Shown here: in pieces, positions 1-11,006 of the stretch | Numbering within the stretch: position 1 is the stretch's first letter | How the letters are laid out: each line of letters starts with the position of its first letter | Assembly (NCBI GenBank): GCA_007644065.1 | Contig: VJWN01000039.1 | Coordinates: 20,999 to 84,998 of the forward strand | Reading direction: 5' to 3' | Source of the DNA: Margaritispora aquatica | Taxonomy: Eukaryota > Ascomycota > Leotiomycetes > Helotiales > Discinellaceae | Length of the DNA stretch: 64,000 bases | Notes under the pieces: model-generated | Database searches by the model: none | What the model was told of the DNA's origin: nothing | What the model saw: the letters and a program-made list of their open reading frames with translations, nothing else | Made by a program: the position numbers and the translations under genes

Positions 1-1558
1 TTTGACCATGATCAAATCGAACACGCTCGTACAACGAAGACGACTCTAGGAGCTACAAAGCTGGCTCCTATTTATTTCATGGCGCCAAACACTGAATTTT
101 GACAGCGGCCTAGAGACAGGAAAAAGCATACAAATTAAGTCGCACAAGTTGCACGTTGGAAGCTCAGCCCTGACTGCTCCCCATGAGTATACGAGTATAA
201 GCAATGTAGATAGACCAAAACTCAATGTCCTTAACGCCACGTCTTCCCGAATTTGTGGATTTCATGAGAATGAGAAGACTCTAACGCGAGGGCTAATTCT
301 CCTCATTGAAACCTCCTTCCATCGCAATGCCATGCATTGCGCATGAGAGATTGAAATGAAAACAGAAGAAGAAAAACTAGATGACCCAGCCAACATGGTG
401 GGTGGACAAGATAGAAGAGACGATTGCAACATTGCAACCTTTCAATAGGGGGTTGAAATTCGTATTAAATATGCAGCAAAAATACAAAAATAATAAAATA
501 ATACGAGGATGTTGAATATTCCCTCCCCTCGGCACCTTACTCTTACCCAATGACATTGATATGTAATGCGCAATTTAACCCCGATTAGTCAGGAGCTATG
601 TCAGATCACGGCGAGTCGGCCGTTGTTTCCGCCGCTAGTCTCAGTCTCTCAAGTCTCAGTCTCCTCAGGACTCAGGGTTCACAGACCTTCAACAGAACCT
701 TCATCCAACCTTCATCCAACCTTCATCCAGACCCTCCAAACACTGAGTGGACCACCATCTCAGCTCAGGGCGGCCACGAGCATAAGCACGGCACGTGCAC
801 CGAGTTCTTTTCCTCCAGGCAAGGCAAATGGGAAATGGAGCCTTACTGTACCATGCCTTCCCTAAGTTAGGTTAAGTTAGGGTTACCTTGGTGTCCAGGG
901 ACCCACTTCAATCCCGCAAAAGGGCCCTTGTAACAAAAAAGGCTGCAACACAAAGGATCGAAAATAATCCCAGCCCACGTTCCACTATTCCACTATTCCC
1001 ACCCACAACAGTCAGTCCCAGCCTACCCAGTCCCAGTCCAATCCCCTTTCTCTCCTCCACATTCTCATCATCACCACCACCACCACCACCACCACCGACC
1101 ACACCACTGCCAACCGTTAACCACCACCACGCCATCACCGGTTGACCCCATCATCCTTCACCTCAACCTTCGCTCCATCTGGAGTTTCACACTCGTTTGA
1201 ATTTGCCGTGTACGCCAATCAATATATACATACCATTTTCTGATATCATCTCAACATCTGCCATCCCCAGGGACTCGCTGCTGTACATTGTATACCTATT
1301 CAACTCGCAGAATCTGGAGAAGGATATCGCGACTTTTTCATTCATTCTAACGAAACGCACACTTCGCGACAACAAACCGCTTGGGGTTATGTTATAGATC
1401 TGAGTTTAACTGGACATTTCTGCCATCTGGCACGCAAGGGCATAATTGGGTCAAAGGGGAACATTCCACAATCTCGACTAAAGCTTTCCTACTTCGAATA
1501 AACAATAAACTGCCTCGTTGGACACCTTCATCGAGAGATATCACCCCAAACCACAATC
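1..1558. other. No gene recognised; probable upstream region of the CFEM-like gene
   Basis: I see no convincing coding sequence. Short open frames here lack codon structure and overlap simple sequence. Visible features are three direct copies of an 11-bp unit (ccttcatccaa) at 698-730 and a CAC trinucleotide run at about 1072-1096. The part nearest the downstream gene is C/T-rich, as is common just upstream of filamentous-fungal genes. Confidence 0.5.
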
Positions 1559-2398
1559 ATGCATCGACCAATATCGATCTTCGTGCTGTCCCTCCTCTCG
1601 ATCATTTCTTTCACATCTGCGCAGGCGACAACCTCGTCGACGACTGTGGTTTCGGCCGTCGCAACTGCTGCAAACGCTGCTGCTACCGATGGACTCATCG
1701 TGCCATTCGGCTCCGTCTTGCCAGCCTGTGCTAGTCTCTGCGGACCGCTATTCGATGTTCAAGGGAAATGTACCCCTCCAAACATTGCAGCCGTTGATGA
1801 TAACTGCTTCTGTACCGATACCCGGCTCACAGCGTTTAATAATGATGGCACAACAGGAGTGACTATGGTCTGCGGCAGTCAAAGTTGTACTGATGCTACC
1901 AATCTCTTGGCGATCAAGACATGGTATAAAAGCTTTTGTAAAACCAACGGTGCGGTTACATCACAATCTGGTTCAGGGGCATCAAGCACCAGTACAGTTA
2001 CTTCTAGACCGAAGGCTGTCAATGTCACTTGGTAAGATTTGGATCTGTCTTTCAAGATCCTTTGATGCTAATTCGATATTCCGTGCAGGCTTCAAGGGCA
2101 TTATAAATGGGTCATTATGCTAGTGGTGATTTTTGTTCTGATTGTTGGTGGGTGGATTGGCGCATGTCTTCTTCGTCGTAGATACATTCAAAAGAGAGAG
2201 AAGGAGATCGAGATGCTTCCCCCCGTCTCTACCGGACCTCATCAGCTTCAAGCCATGACTGGAGGATACAGTGATGGAACCCTCGATGCAGGTCGAGGGA
2301 AAGTGTATGGCGGGCATAACAAGGAAGCCTTAGCTATGGCCACGCCTGCCAATGGAAAGAGGGAAAGTAAGGGATGGTTGAGAAAGTCAAGGAGTTGA
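1559..2398 (+). CDS. CFEM-like cysteine-rich single-pass membrane protein
   Basis: Two exons, 1559-2031 and 2089-2398, joined by a 57-nt intron (gtaaga...gcag) that restores frame through a split Trp codon. The N-terminus is a signal peptide (residues 1 to about 21, basic start then hydrophobic, ending S-A-Q-A). A domain with eight cysteines follows (C-x3-C, K-C, C-F-C, V-C, S-C, F-C; about residues 55-140), resembling CFEM-type extracellular domains. After a Ser/Thr-rich linker comes one membrane helix in exon 2, then a basic stop-transfer stretch (L-L-R-R-R) and a cytoplasmic tail of about 75 residues. The predicted protein sits in the plasma membrane with its Cys-rich part outside. Exact function is unknown; adhesion, wall sensing or haem/iron capture are family-level possibilities. 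Both exons and the splice are well supported; the CFEM assignment is by cysteine pattern only. Confidence 0.75.
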
Positions 2399-4196
2399 TG
2401 ATGATGATACATCCAGCGCGTTTAATTTCTGAGGAGTTTTGGGTTTGCGCGAATCAGGATCGCGAGGGAAACGAATTGAGGAACTCATTTTTTTGCGAAA
2501 ACAAACAAGCTGATGCAGCTTGCGGTGTAAGTGGATATGTGGGATATGCTTGGCATGCATCAGGGAGTAATTATTCTTTTAATGATGATACCTATTTCTG
2601 ATGATCTGTACTTGGAGCAATAACAATTTATGCTTTTCGAGTCACATCAATTTACCAGCAAAGTTACGGCAAAGTTTGGTAAGCAAAGAGCAACTCAGGA
2701 TATGTTCAGCTATATCGCAATCCCAATGCTTGTTGGCACTCGAGTGTGAGCAATTGGGAAATGATTTGAGTTGGGACACTTTGAGCAGGGTTTATCGTAT
2801 ATTGACGAAGACCTTTTTGCACGCACTCTCGCTGTTTTCATGATATATGGTTCCAGTGGGCCATTTGAACCACTGCTGTCATTTTGTTCCCCTTGGCTGT
2901 GTATTGTATAAGCTTGGGAGCAGGAGACAGGCTTTGGTCTCTTATAGCCAGACATCAGGATCTGGCTCGCTTGACAATAGTCACTTGGTGCAGTCTCCTC
3001 CAACGATATGTTGCAAGTTTCTACGTTGTCTATTGCTTAAAGGATCTGTCGTGGCTGGCGATCACATATCCAAATTTCGAGTAGTACTGTGTTTTAGCTC
3101 TCGAGTTTGTGTTCTGCCATTGACTGGGCGACTTTCGAGTGTCAAGTTTCACTACGAACTCTTCCACTGTTGAATGAGACTCAGCAGCAGTATCACCCCG
3201 TTTTACTATGTATTAAATATATGTTAGCTGACTATATTGACTCTGTTCATTGAAGGGACTATCCTGAATGTATATAGCAATACCAACCTTTCAGTGCGTG
3301 CTCGTACAATGACAACCTTCTTATCATTCCCAACTCCGAACCAGAATTCTGTACCGGCATAATCTCAGCTCAATACTGACAATTTCTCAATTTGAGCTAT
3401 TCTCATGTTCACTTTTGGACCTTCACAATTCGAAATCCATACATGCGCCACATCTCTCAGCAGAATCCCTTGTGCTCAATTCTACCAGCAAGCTGTCACT
3501 ATCGAGGTGAGCTCAAACAATAACTTCCTAGCACATTCTCACCTTTAGCTATCCATTGTCCTGCCTTGAGCATCAAATCACTTTCTCAATTCATTTGCAC
3601 TTTTCCTTCATTCAGGTTCCTCCTAAGCACGCCTCGTCAACACTATAAATCCCCCCTCTAAATCAAAACAACAACACAACATTTCCATATCTCAACTTTT
3701 TCCACTTCTACTCCTACCTCGTCAAGCTTCCTACCTCGACAGGTCTACTCTTACTAAAATCACTTCAATCATTGAGATACACTTTCATAGAGATACTAGT
3801 ACGTTCGTTCCTCCATCGCATTCCTCCAACTTCATGTTTTAGCTCCAATTTCATGCACCAAATTATGCTCAACTTCGATTCAAAGCTCTGATATTTTGGT
3901 AGATCTCCTTCGATACAAGCAACCTGATCCTCTGCCAGCAGAGATACTGAGTGGTACTTACTCCTCTTCAATTCTTCAAAATCTGCCCACCTGTTTTGTT
4001 CTTACAACACCATCCGCGAAATCGCTAATACTTTCAGCTTTGTTCAACAAGAGCAACGAATCTCGACGGCCGGGTTCAACCCTTTCAACATTTCCGGTAT
4101 CACGTTCAGCTTTCTTCCTTTCGGCAACCACACTTCGTTCTACCAACCATCTATCCCTCCGCCTTCGCCTCTCACTTTCGCTTTCCCTTGAACAAC
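2399..4196. other. Long intergenic region / probable 5' leader
   Basis: No supported gene. The first part would hold the 3' end of the CFEM-like transcript. A TATA-like ctataaat near 3643 is followed by A/C- and C/T-rich sequence typical of fungal transcription starts, so the downstream gene may have a leader of about 500 nt. Small open frames in that leader could be upstream ORFs, but I cannot show they are used. Confidence 0.4.
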
Positions 4197-7100
4197 ATGG
4201 TCTCCCAAGCCAGTTCTCAACCTGGATCTTTCGGCGCTAAGACATCGGTCGACAACTCTTCTCAAGTTCCACCTCCGTCCATACTCGAAAGCATGGTTGC
4301 AAACGGACTAGCCCGGGCCTTCGATCAAGCTGAAGGAACCACACTGAACACCGTCTCAGTTATCGAGCTAATTCAAGATATGGTCAACCAGAATTCTGCG
4401 ACTCCTTCCCACCAACCTAGCGAAGACATCAGCGCTGCTGGTTTACTAATGGCATTGATCACACACGTCCAAAAGAGCAACCGATCCATCGCTGAGACCA
4501 ATCTCAAGACCGAGTCTGACGGAGTTGTGATGGACCTCCGCACCCGTGTTGCTGTTCTGGAGAATGAGCTCAAGCATGCACAACAAGAGAAGGGTGGGTT
4601 GATGACTGGATTGACTACGGTCATTGGCCTTATGTCGGATGCTCGCTTAAACGGTCACACACCTCTGGCTGCCACTTCACATCTTCCAGCTATCCCAAAG
4701 TCTCAGGACTTGGAGAAAGAGATCGAGCGGCTCCGAAAGGAAAATAAGGGTCTTCGAAGCAAGGTGCGAGATGCCCACGCCAACAATGCTACGAAATTGC
4801 ATAATTCTGATGCACTACAGGAGTTCCCACCTCCAAAACTGGCAAACGAGCCGACTGTCAAAATCAAGAGCAGTCACGACAGTGTCATAGGTCCGCCTTT
4901 CACTGTTCGCAAATCTGATGGACAGAACTTGCTTTCTACCGCACTTGAATTGGCTGGCAGCTGGGCCATCAAGCAGCAGGGTCTTTCACCATGTGAAGGA
5001 TTTGTTAGTGACCCTTTAACCAATGGACCGGGAACCTCAGCTGATTCTGATAATTTGCAAAGCAAGAATGTTGATGTTGGAATTCGAAGTCTGGAGGATA
5101 TCCTCGAAGGTGAGGAATTCGGTGATCCAACTGTTCTTCCTCCAACTCCTACGATTCAAGCCAAGTCCCAATCTACCTTGCCCTCAGACGAACCAGGACC
5201 CGATTTTTACCTTCCAGATGGCTTCGACATTAGCGACGAGCAATGTATTGACGAAGCTGTCGCCGCCATGAACAAGTTCAACAATTTCCCAGCCCCTGGT
5301 GTTCTCAAGGTCGGAGGAAATGCTCTCAACAGTGTTCGAGGCTATGATCCCACTGCACCGATTGCCCCACTTGGACCTCGAGGCTGGATTGACAACGGAA
5401 ACCCTCGTCGTCAAGGAAAGCCACTCTATAGCCATCGTCGCAACCAATGCCGAGACCTTGATGCTGAGCGTGCTCAGTATGAGGACTGTATCCAGGATGA
5501 TCAACTCAGCTTCCCGAACTCCATGTGGGAGACCAAGGAGGAGCGAGAGTCTGTTTTGCGGAACCATCTCATGGCCTGTGGAAATAGCAAAGAGTTGCGG
5601 TTCCCTGACTTCTTTCGATATGGGATCCAGTTCGTGCCTGGGAAGGACGATGGAAATTTCATGCGAACTGTTCACATCGAAGGCCTGCCGGTTAATATCG
5701 AGATGCGAGACCTGTTGGCAAGGGTTAGAGGCGGGGACGTTATGAGCGCTACCATTTTGGATACCAAGAAGATAGTGGGCTCAATGAGTGCAACTGTTGT
5801 GTTCAAGCTAGAAGCTGATGCTTTGGAGTATGTCAAATGGATTGCTGGTCATCCACTGACTTTCACCTCCAGCGAGGATGAAACCAAGCACCCAGTCACA
5901 GTCACTCTGATCTCGACTCCAACATTCCCGCCAAACCCACGCATCAAGTCCCGTCTCTCGATCTCCAGTAGATGCATCTGCATTCCTAATTTCCCAGCCG
6001 AAATCCCCATCAAATCAGTCAAGATGGACATCGGAGCCGGCAGCAAGTCACGCAACGAGCCCATGATTGAAATATGGCTCGACGAAAACAATGCCTTGCG
6101 CATGGAATTCTGTAGCATCGCAATTGCTGTGTCCGCCATGGATATTCTATCTTCGCGCCACAACTATCGTAACCTGGGAGTTGAAGTGAAGTTCGAGAAT
6201 GACCCTTGTGCTGGGCCTGTCGAAGAGCTGTTGGGAGATGTTGAGCCTCGACCAACTTTATCACTTGATGAACTACTGAAGGGTCGAAAGGCTATTGAGA
6301 CTCCTGATGTTGAGGATAAGCCAGTGTTAGCCCTTAATACCAAGATCGATATCCCGAGCTTCAAGGGAGAGAAGCTGAACACTGCCAGCTGGGCCGATGA
6401 GGTGATCGACGAGATTGAAGCTGGTAATGAATGTGGAACTGCTGTGGAAGTAGTTTCACCAACTCCTAAGGTGTCTACGTGTGTCACCGTTGAAACCCTG
6501 AAGCTTCTTAACGATGAATCCAACTTTGGTTTGGCAGGTCTCGCTGGTAGTAGGTACGCCACTCCAGCAGGCTCAGCAGGTGGTAAATTGGTGGCGCCAG
6601 TAGGACTATCGCGCAGCAAATACGCCAGTCAAGTAAGTCCGGCAAGAAATCGAGCTGGAACTGAGATTTCTGGGGGTGTGGATTCACCACCTTCTAGGAC
6701 TTCAACATGTGTCACTGTCGAGACACTTAAGCTTCTTGATAGTCAAACAAACTTCGGTCTGGCAGGTCTCTCTGGTAGTAGGTTCGCCACTCCAGCTAGC
6801 TCAACAAGTTATCAATCTCCACCATCAGCGGGACTCTTGGGTAGCAATTATGCATCTCCAGCCGGTTCAACCAATAGCAGCCGCGTCCCATCAGGTGGTC
6901 TTTCGCGCAGCAAGTATGCAACACCAAATGTTCCCTCAAGTAAAAAAACCGCATCACCACCGATCAGTCCTTCAAGTAGCAAATATGCAAAGCCAATGGG
7001 TCTATCAGGCAGCAGATGCGCACCGGCCACCGTCTCTCCTCCAAACTCGCTACCACCACTGTCTACTTTGACCTGCCAATCCTCCAAAGATATGCCTCTA

Positions 7101-7553
7101 GCCAATTCGCCACCACGTCTGACTCTGGATGAACTCATCGCAGAGGACTCCATCTCAAATATCGACTCGGAGGCAGGATCTGGCTCGGGGGCGGAGTCGC
7201 ATGCCATTCCAACTGTGTCTACTCCATCAGAAAGACACCTTGCAACCTCGCCCATTAATGCTGGAGACGGAAGCGAGAAGCCAGAAACTAGATTTGCTGA
7301 GACCAAACTAGCCGCTTCTGAGATAAGCACCAAAGACGTGTCCACTCTCTCTACAACCGAGCTCGAGAAAAAGGCATTCGCAACTACTGAGTCTGAGCTG
7401 GCCAAGAATCCACGACGCTCTTTCGGCAAGTTCACCCCTCCCACCCTTAAGCGAGAGAAGGTTAGAATTAAGTCAAAGAATCCTGCATTCAAGGCTACAA
7501 ACATGAACGGTGGCATGAACGAAGATGAGATTGAGCTTCAGGAAGAGCTTTAG
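4197..7553 (+). CDS. Large uncharacterised protein with RRM-like fold and repeated S-K-Y-A-x-P motifs
   Basis: One uninterrupted frame of 1118 codons from ATG 4197; the open frame extends three codons upstream to a TTG that I do not accept as a start. N-terminal region (1-130) is mixed helical. About residues 165-200 form a short charged coiled coil (L-E-K-E-I-E-R-L-R-K-E-N). Around residues 485-560 is a sequence of RRM character (T-V-H-I-E-G-L-P beginning, A-T-V-V-F-K-L-E later), followed by a second region that could be another degenerate RRM (600-680). The last 350 residues are low-complexity, with a duplicated block starting S-T-C-V-T-V-E-T-L-K-L-L and about seven G/R-S-K/R-Y-A-x-P-like motifs. 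The tail is basic. RNA binding is an inference from fold resemblance; I do not recognise a named family. A long C/T-rich leader precedes it. Confidence 0.8.
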   Translation: MVSQASSQPGSFGAKTSVDNSSQVPPPSILESMVANGLARAFDQAEGTTLNTVSVIELIQDMVNQNSATPSHQPSEDISAAGLLMALITHVQKSNRSIAETNLKTESDGVVMDLRTRVAVLENELKHAQQEKGGLMTGLTTVIGLMSDARLNGHTPLAATSHLPAIPKSQDLEKEIERLRKENKGLRSKVRDAHANNATKLHNSDALQEFPPPKLANEPTVKIKSSHDSVIGPPFTVRKSDGQNLLSTALELAGSWAIKQQGLSPCEGFVSDPLTNGPGTSADSDNLQSKNVDVGIRSLEDILEGEEFGDPTVLPPTPTIQAKSQSTLPSDEPGPDFYLPDGFDISDEQCIDEAVAAMNKFNNFPAPGVLKVGGNALNSVRGYDPTAPIAPLGPRGWIDNGNPRRQGKPLYSHRRNQCRDLDAERAQYEDCIQDDQLSFPNSMWETKEERESVLRNHLMACGNSKELRFPDFFRYGIQFVPGKDDGNFMRTVHIEGLPVNIEMRDLLARVRGGDVMSATILDTKKIVGSMSATVVFKLEADALEYVKWIAGHPLTFTSSEDETKHPVTVTLISTPTFPPNPRIKSRLSISSRCICIPNFPAEIPIKSVKMDIGAGSKSRNEPMIEIWLDENNALRMEFCSIAIAVSAMDILSSRHNYRNLGVEVKFENDPCAGPVEELLGDVEPRPTLSLDELLKGRKAIETPDVEDKPVLALNTKIDIPSFKGEKLNTASWADEVIDEIEAGNECGTAVEVVSPTPKVSTCVTVETLKLLNDESNFGLAGLAGSRYATPAGSAGGKLVAPVGLSRSKYASQVSPARNRAGTEISGGVDSPPSRTSTCVTVETLKLLDSQTNFGLAGLSGSRFATPASSTSYQSPPSAGLLGSNYASPAGSTNSSRVPSGGLSRSKYATPNVPSSKKTASPPISPSSSKYAKPMGLSGSRCAPATVSPPNSLPPLSTLTCQSSKDMPLANSPPRLTLDELIAEDSISNIDSEAGSGSGAESHAIPTVSTPSERHLATSPINAGDGSEKPETRFAETKLAASEISTKDVSTLSTTELEKKAFATTESELAKNPRRSFGKFTPPTLKREKVRIKSKNPAFKATNMNGGMNEDEIELQEEL

Positions 7554-8197
7554 AGTTGGTTAACTGGTGGGGTTTCATTATGGAGGAATGTTTGCATATT
7601 TTCCTTCTTTATTCATTTGGCCGCCATTCCATGACCTGCTTGTGGAGAATTGAGCGGTATCTCTTTCGAAATGCCCTGTGACAAAGGAGAAGCATAGTTT
7701 GCAAGCTAAGGAAATCACCTCATCTGTATCATTAGAAACTTAGCGATAAGCATTAACATCATACTATTCTATAACAATTCTGATTCGAAATATAAGTGAG
7801 GTATTGAAGTGGTGAAGTGGGCTGAGCTTGGAACTAATGTGAATGTGTCACACTTTTGTATATAACATCATAAGTGCCAATTTGGAAATAGTTAAGTCAA
7901 AATAGTGAGTAAAATTGAACGGGAAGAAAGAAACTATGGTATAATTAGTGATTCGCTCAAAGTACCTCATTAGCTACAACTTCTACTTGGAAAATTTAAC
8001 TTTAAGCTTGGCAAGGATCACTAATAACAAACAGATGGGGGTCTTTGTTTCGAATATAAATTATAAACACAGAAGGTAGTAGTTAATAATCTATTCTAAG
8101 ACACTTGCGAATTGTAAAATACAAATGGATATCAATTTAACCAAAGATAGAATCCCACGTCATGCAAACTCCCCACCCCCATTCTTCCCATAACTAC
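7554..8197. other. Intergenic between convergent genes
   Basis: AT-rich sequence of about 640 bp between the stop of the RRM-like gene and the stop of the SDR gene on the other strand. It should contain both 3' ends. I see no open frame or repeat of note. Confidence 0.5.
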
Positions 8198-9447
8198 TCA
8201 AACAGCTGGCGACTCAAAGTCCAATGAGTCCCCATCTTTGAGAGAGGTCTGGACGAGATTTTCTCTAGCTTCTAAAAACCTACACGTTAGTTATGGACAA
8301 AATAGCGAGGTGACCTTTCTGCTCGATGCTTACCTTCTGCAGCGCTCAAAGCGTTTCCCCAAACCTCCAAGGTATGCTCAAACACAAACTTCCCTATTCC
8401 TTGTTCTCGACACGCCGCAAGCACTTCACTGTGCTTACATGGTTCGCCAACTGCATCAATACGATAGACGCCGTTCCCTCTCCCTTCGATTGTAACCGAC
8501 GAATGAGCCGATGGTATCGTTTTCGGGCGATCCACAAAGCCTTCAATCTTGCCCTCTACTTCGTGCACCTTTGCGGCGGGATACCGGCCACTAGTCACCA
8601 AAAACAACGTCCGCTCACCGGCTTCATCAGCAGAAATCGATAGAAAGTGAGCGTACAGAGGCACCACTGCATAGCGAGCAATTTGTGCTGGATACCAGAG
8701 GAGGCCGGGCGTGGTGGCGAGAAGGTGATCGAAAAGTGGCGAGCCCACATTGCCTGGCCAGGAATGAATGAATGAAATGCTGGGATGCTGGCTGGCAAGC
8801 TCTTCAAACATGAGTGTAGTCATAGTGATGGCTGTCCGGGCAGATGTGAACGGATTTTGGCTGTCTTGATGCTCACAAAGAGTCGTGAGTTGTGTAGAGG
8901 TGAGAGGTGCTTCATAACCAGCTCCTAGGATAGAAATCACACGCGGAGCAATGCTGATCTCAAGGAGTGAAACGAGGTTGTATATTAGACGCTGCCTAGC
9001 ATAAAACTGTAGCGAGAGGGAGGCATCTATACCTTCAGAAGTTCCTAGAATGCGTCAGTCTTTGCTTGTTAATGTCTCTTGAGATTACCTACTGTGTCTC
9101 TTGGCCAGACTAAGGTATCCGGGACTCATGCAGAGAATATCCACATGTTTCTCCAGCTTCCCAATTTCTGCACAGACACGATCTACTTCGTGAATGAGCG
9201 CGAGCTGAGCCTCTAGAAAGACAAAAGTTCCTCCTGGATTTATGCTCTTCAATTGGTTGATGATACGATTTGCCTTTTCTCGAGAGCGCCCAATAATGTA
9301 GGCTCGTGGCGCGTTTCCATACTTGGCGAGGGTGCGTAAAGTGCTAAGTCCAACTCCTGCAGTGGCGCCTGCAAATACGGCGACAAGTCCTGGTGGTATA
9401 GACCCGAGAGCTGAGTTTGAAGTTCTGACGATTTCTAGATTTACCAT
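8198..9447 (-). CDS. Short-chain dehydrogenase/reductase (fungal atypical SDR)
   Basis: Three exons on the minus strand: 9447-9093, 9044-8334, 8271-8198. The first intron (gtaggt...tctag) gives a join reading R-T-S-E-G-I-D-A-S, which fits this SDR group. The second (gtaagc, branch aactaac, acceptor tttttag) replaces a read-through tail by a charged C-terminus; using the earlier acceptor tgtgtag would end the protein two codons later. The Rossmann glycine motif (G-A-T-A-G-V-G, about residues 27-33) binds NAD(P). The usual N-N-A-G is replaced by M-S-P-G-Y, and the catalytic-type Y-x3-K appears as Y-A-R-Q-R. The segment S-W-P-G-N-V-G matches the conserved P-G motif after the active site. Substrate unknown; no biosynthetic cluster surrounds it. 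Gene identity is firm, the last exon less so. Confidence 0.75.
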
Positions 9448-9864
9448 TGTTTTGTTGTGCTATTTGATAGTGAAACTGATTGTTATACTGAGAAGTGATG
9501 TAGATTCTGGAATCTGGGGACATAATATAAGAACCCAAATCGCTGGTTAGCACCTGAGGATCATGAGCAATAATGGCGTGATATGGAGAACTAGGGTTAG
9601 TTTAGAAGCTAGGATAGGATGGCGAAGCTTGGTATCGGGTTCTCAAGGTAAGCTTGTGAAATGGTGTGATGTATGTGTGGTGAGCTACACATCTGATGAT
9701 GCAACAGAAGGGTGTGAGAGCATCACATGATCAATGCATCACCTTCACCTCGCTGCATTACTCCCTCATCAGTCTCGATATGATGTCTCGAGATCTCTCG
9801 GGGTACTTCAGTTCAGGAGACATAGCCGTTTCTCTGTTATCAGCGACGGAAAACGTAATGCTCA
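9448..9864. other. Intergenic / promoter region of the SDR gene
   Basis: About 420 bp between two genes on the minus strand. It should include the SDR promoter. Nothing else recognised. Confidence 0.5.
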
Positions 9865-10560
9865 TTAACTGGTAACTTTTCGTCTCCAGCTACAGGCAAA
9901 TACCACATCGACCTCAGGTTTCACACGAAATCTGAGCACACTAGCACTTCTCTGATTCCAGATGAAGTGATCCGTTCTCCCTTGAAACTCCAAAGGTAGT
10001 TCTCCGTTCGTGTAGAGCTCGATGGCACCCTCTCTTCTCACGTCGACTGGAATCCGTGTGCCAGTATTGCTCAATCGCCAAAGCCACATATTCTCTTGAA
10101 TGATGATCAGCTTCTGGAGTTTGGGAAGAGATTCCAGAGAAGTCAAATTGAGATAGGGAGAGACAGCAAGAGATGTGATTGCATGTGCATCCGAAGATGA
10201 CAGCCGAGATAAGAACCGTACTTGATTGCCGAGAAGTTGGTGGTTTATATATATGATATCCAGGCTGCTGTTGAACCGTAGTCCTTCAGGGTAGGACTCG
10301 GAGATGAAACTTTGAGGATATTGATGAAGTATGGCATTTCGAGAGTCGTGGCAGAGATCGAGAAGAGGTATGGGACGATAATGCTGCCGATTGAAGATCA
10401 AAGTGGATTTAGAGTCGTTCCAGCCTAGTTCAAGAACACGAGCTGTCAAGGATAGATGCCATATGCTGTAACGTATTTCGTAAGGGAGATCGAGAAGACT
10501 TATGACTGAGGACATCGTAATGGAAGGATGAGAGCAGAGAGTGTTGCTGCAGTTGGACAT
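9865..10560 (-). CDS. 2EXR-domain protein
   Basis: Single exon, 231 codons. The domain opens with L-L-D-L-P-Y-E-I-R-Y-S-I-W (about residues 22-34), followed by P-R/A-R-V-L-E-L-type sequence, a C-H-D-S-R-N segment, and N-S-S-L-D-I-I-Y-I-N-H around residue 100. This is the pattern of the fungal 2EXR family (named for its two E-x-R motifs), a large family in plant-associated Ascomycota with no established biochemical role. A second ATG at 10515 has A at -3 and may be the true start, leaving 216 residues. It lies near a second 2EXR gene at 12.3-13.3 kb. No signal peptide is visible, so it is probably intracellular. Confidence 0.75.
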   Translation of the reverse strand: MSNCSNTLCSHPSITMSSVISLLDLPYEIRYSIWHLSLTARVLELGWNDSKSTLIFNRQHYRPIPLLDLCHDSRNAILHQYPQSFISESYPEGLRFNSSLDIIYINHQLLGNQVRFLSRLSSSDAHAITSLAVSPYLNLTSLESLPKLQKLIIIQENMWLWRLSNTGTRIPVDVRREGAIELYTNGELPLEFQGRTDHFIWNQRSASVLRFRVKPEVDVVFACSWRRKVTS

Positions 10561-11006
10561 AAGGTACGTCAGGTAATATTGGATTGCTGCTTAAGGAGAA
10601 CATATCATGTGACATTTACCCAGCTGAGGTCTCAGCTACCTGAGGTATCTTACCATTAGAATGCCGCCGCTAACGACTCAAGGGCTAGTTATCGATGAAA
10701 TTGATGACTTGGATTGTATCAGTCTGTGAGGTCGAGGACAACTTACAAGCGCCATAAGCAAATAGAAGTGCTTAAAGGACTATAGATTGAGAAATGCGAG
10801 CTAGTAGTCAAGTCATCTCTCTTATTTGCTTCCTACCCTCTAGAAGATTATAAATGGATTAAGCAGACATCAAGCAGCAAATCATCAGGTTTTTGAATGG
10901 GATCAGATAGGGTCTTTATACCATACATTGTGTTTTGCCAAGTCCCAGATCTGTCTAATTTGAACATAATCCTACACCAACCTCATGCCACCACCGTCAT
11001 CACCAA
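10561..11006. other. Intergenic
   Basis: About 450 bp upstream of the first 2EXR gene and downstream of the small membrane-protein gene, both on the minus strand. No coding signal recognised. Confidence 0.4.

Noticed and set aside
863..886. Telomere-like ttagggtt
   Set aside because: Only one partial copy within taggttaagttaggg; not a telomeric or interstitial telomere array.
888..1145. Pro/Ser-rich frames on both strands
   Set aside because: They arise from the CAC/CCA microsatellite and carry no domain.
5184..5675. Antisense open frame of 163 codons in the RRM-like gene
   Set aside because: Sense strand is a well-formed continuous coding frame; the antisense translation resembles no protein family.
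6848..7516. Antisense open frame of 222 codons in the RRM-like gene
   Set aside because: It mirrors the low-complexity C-terminal tail on the sense strand, which explains its openness.
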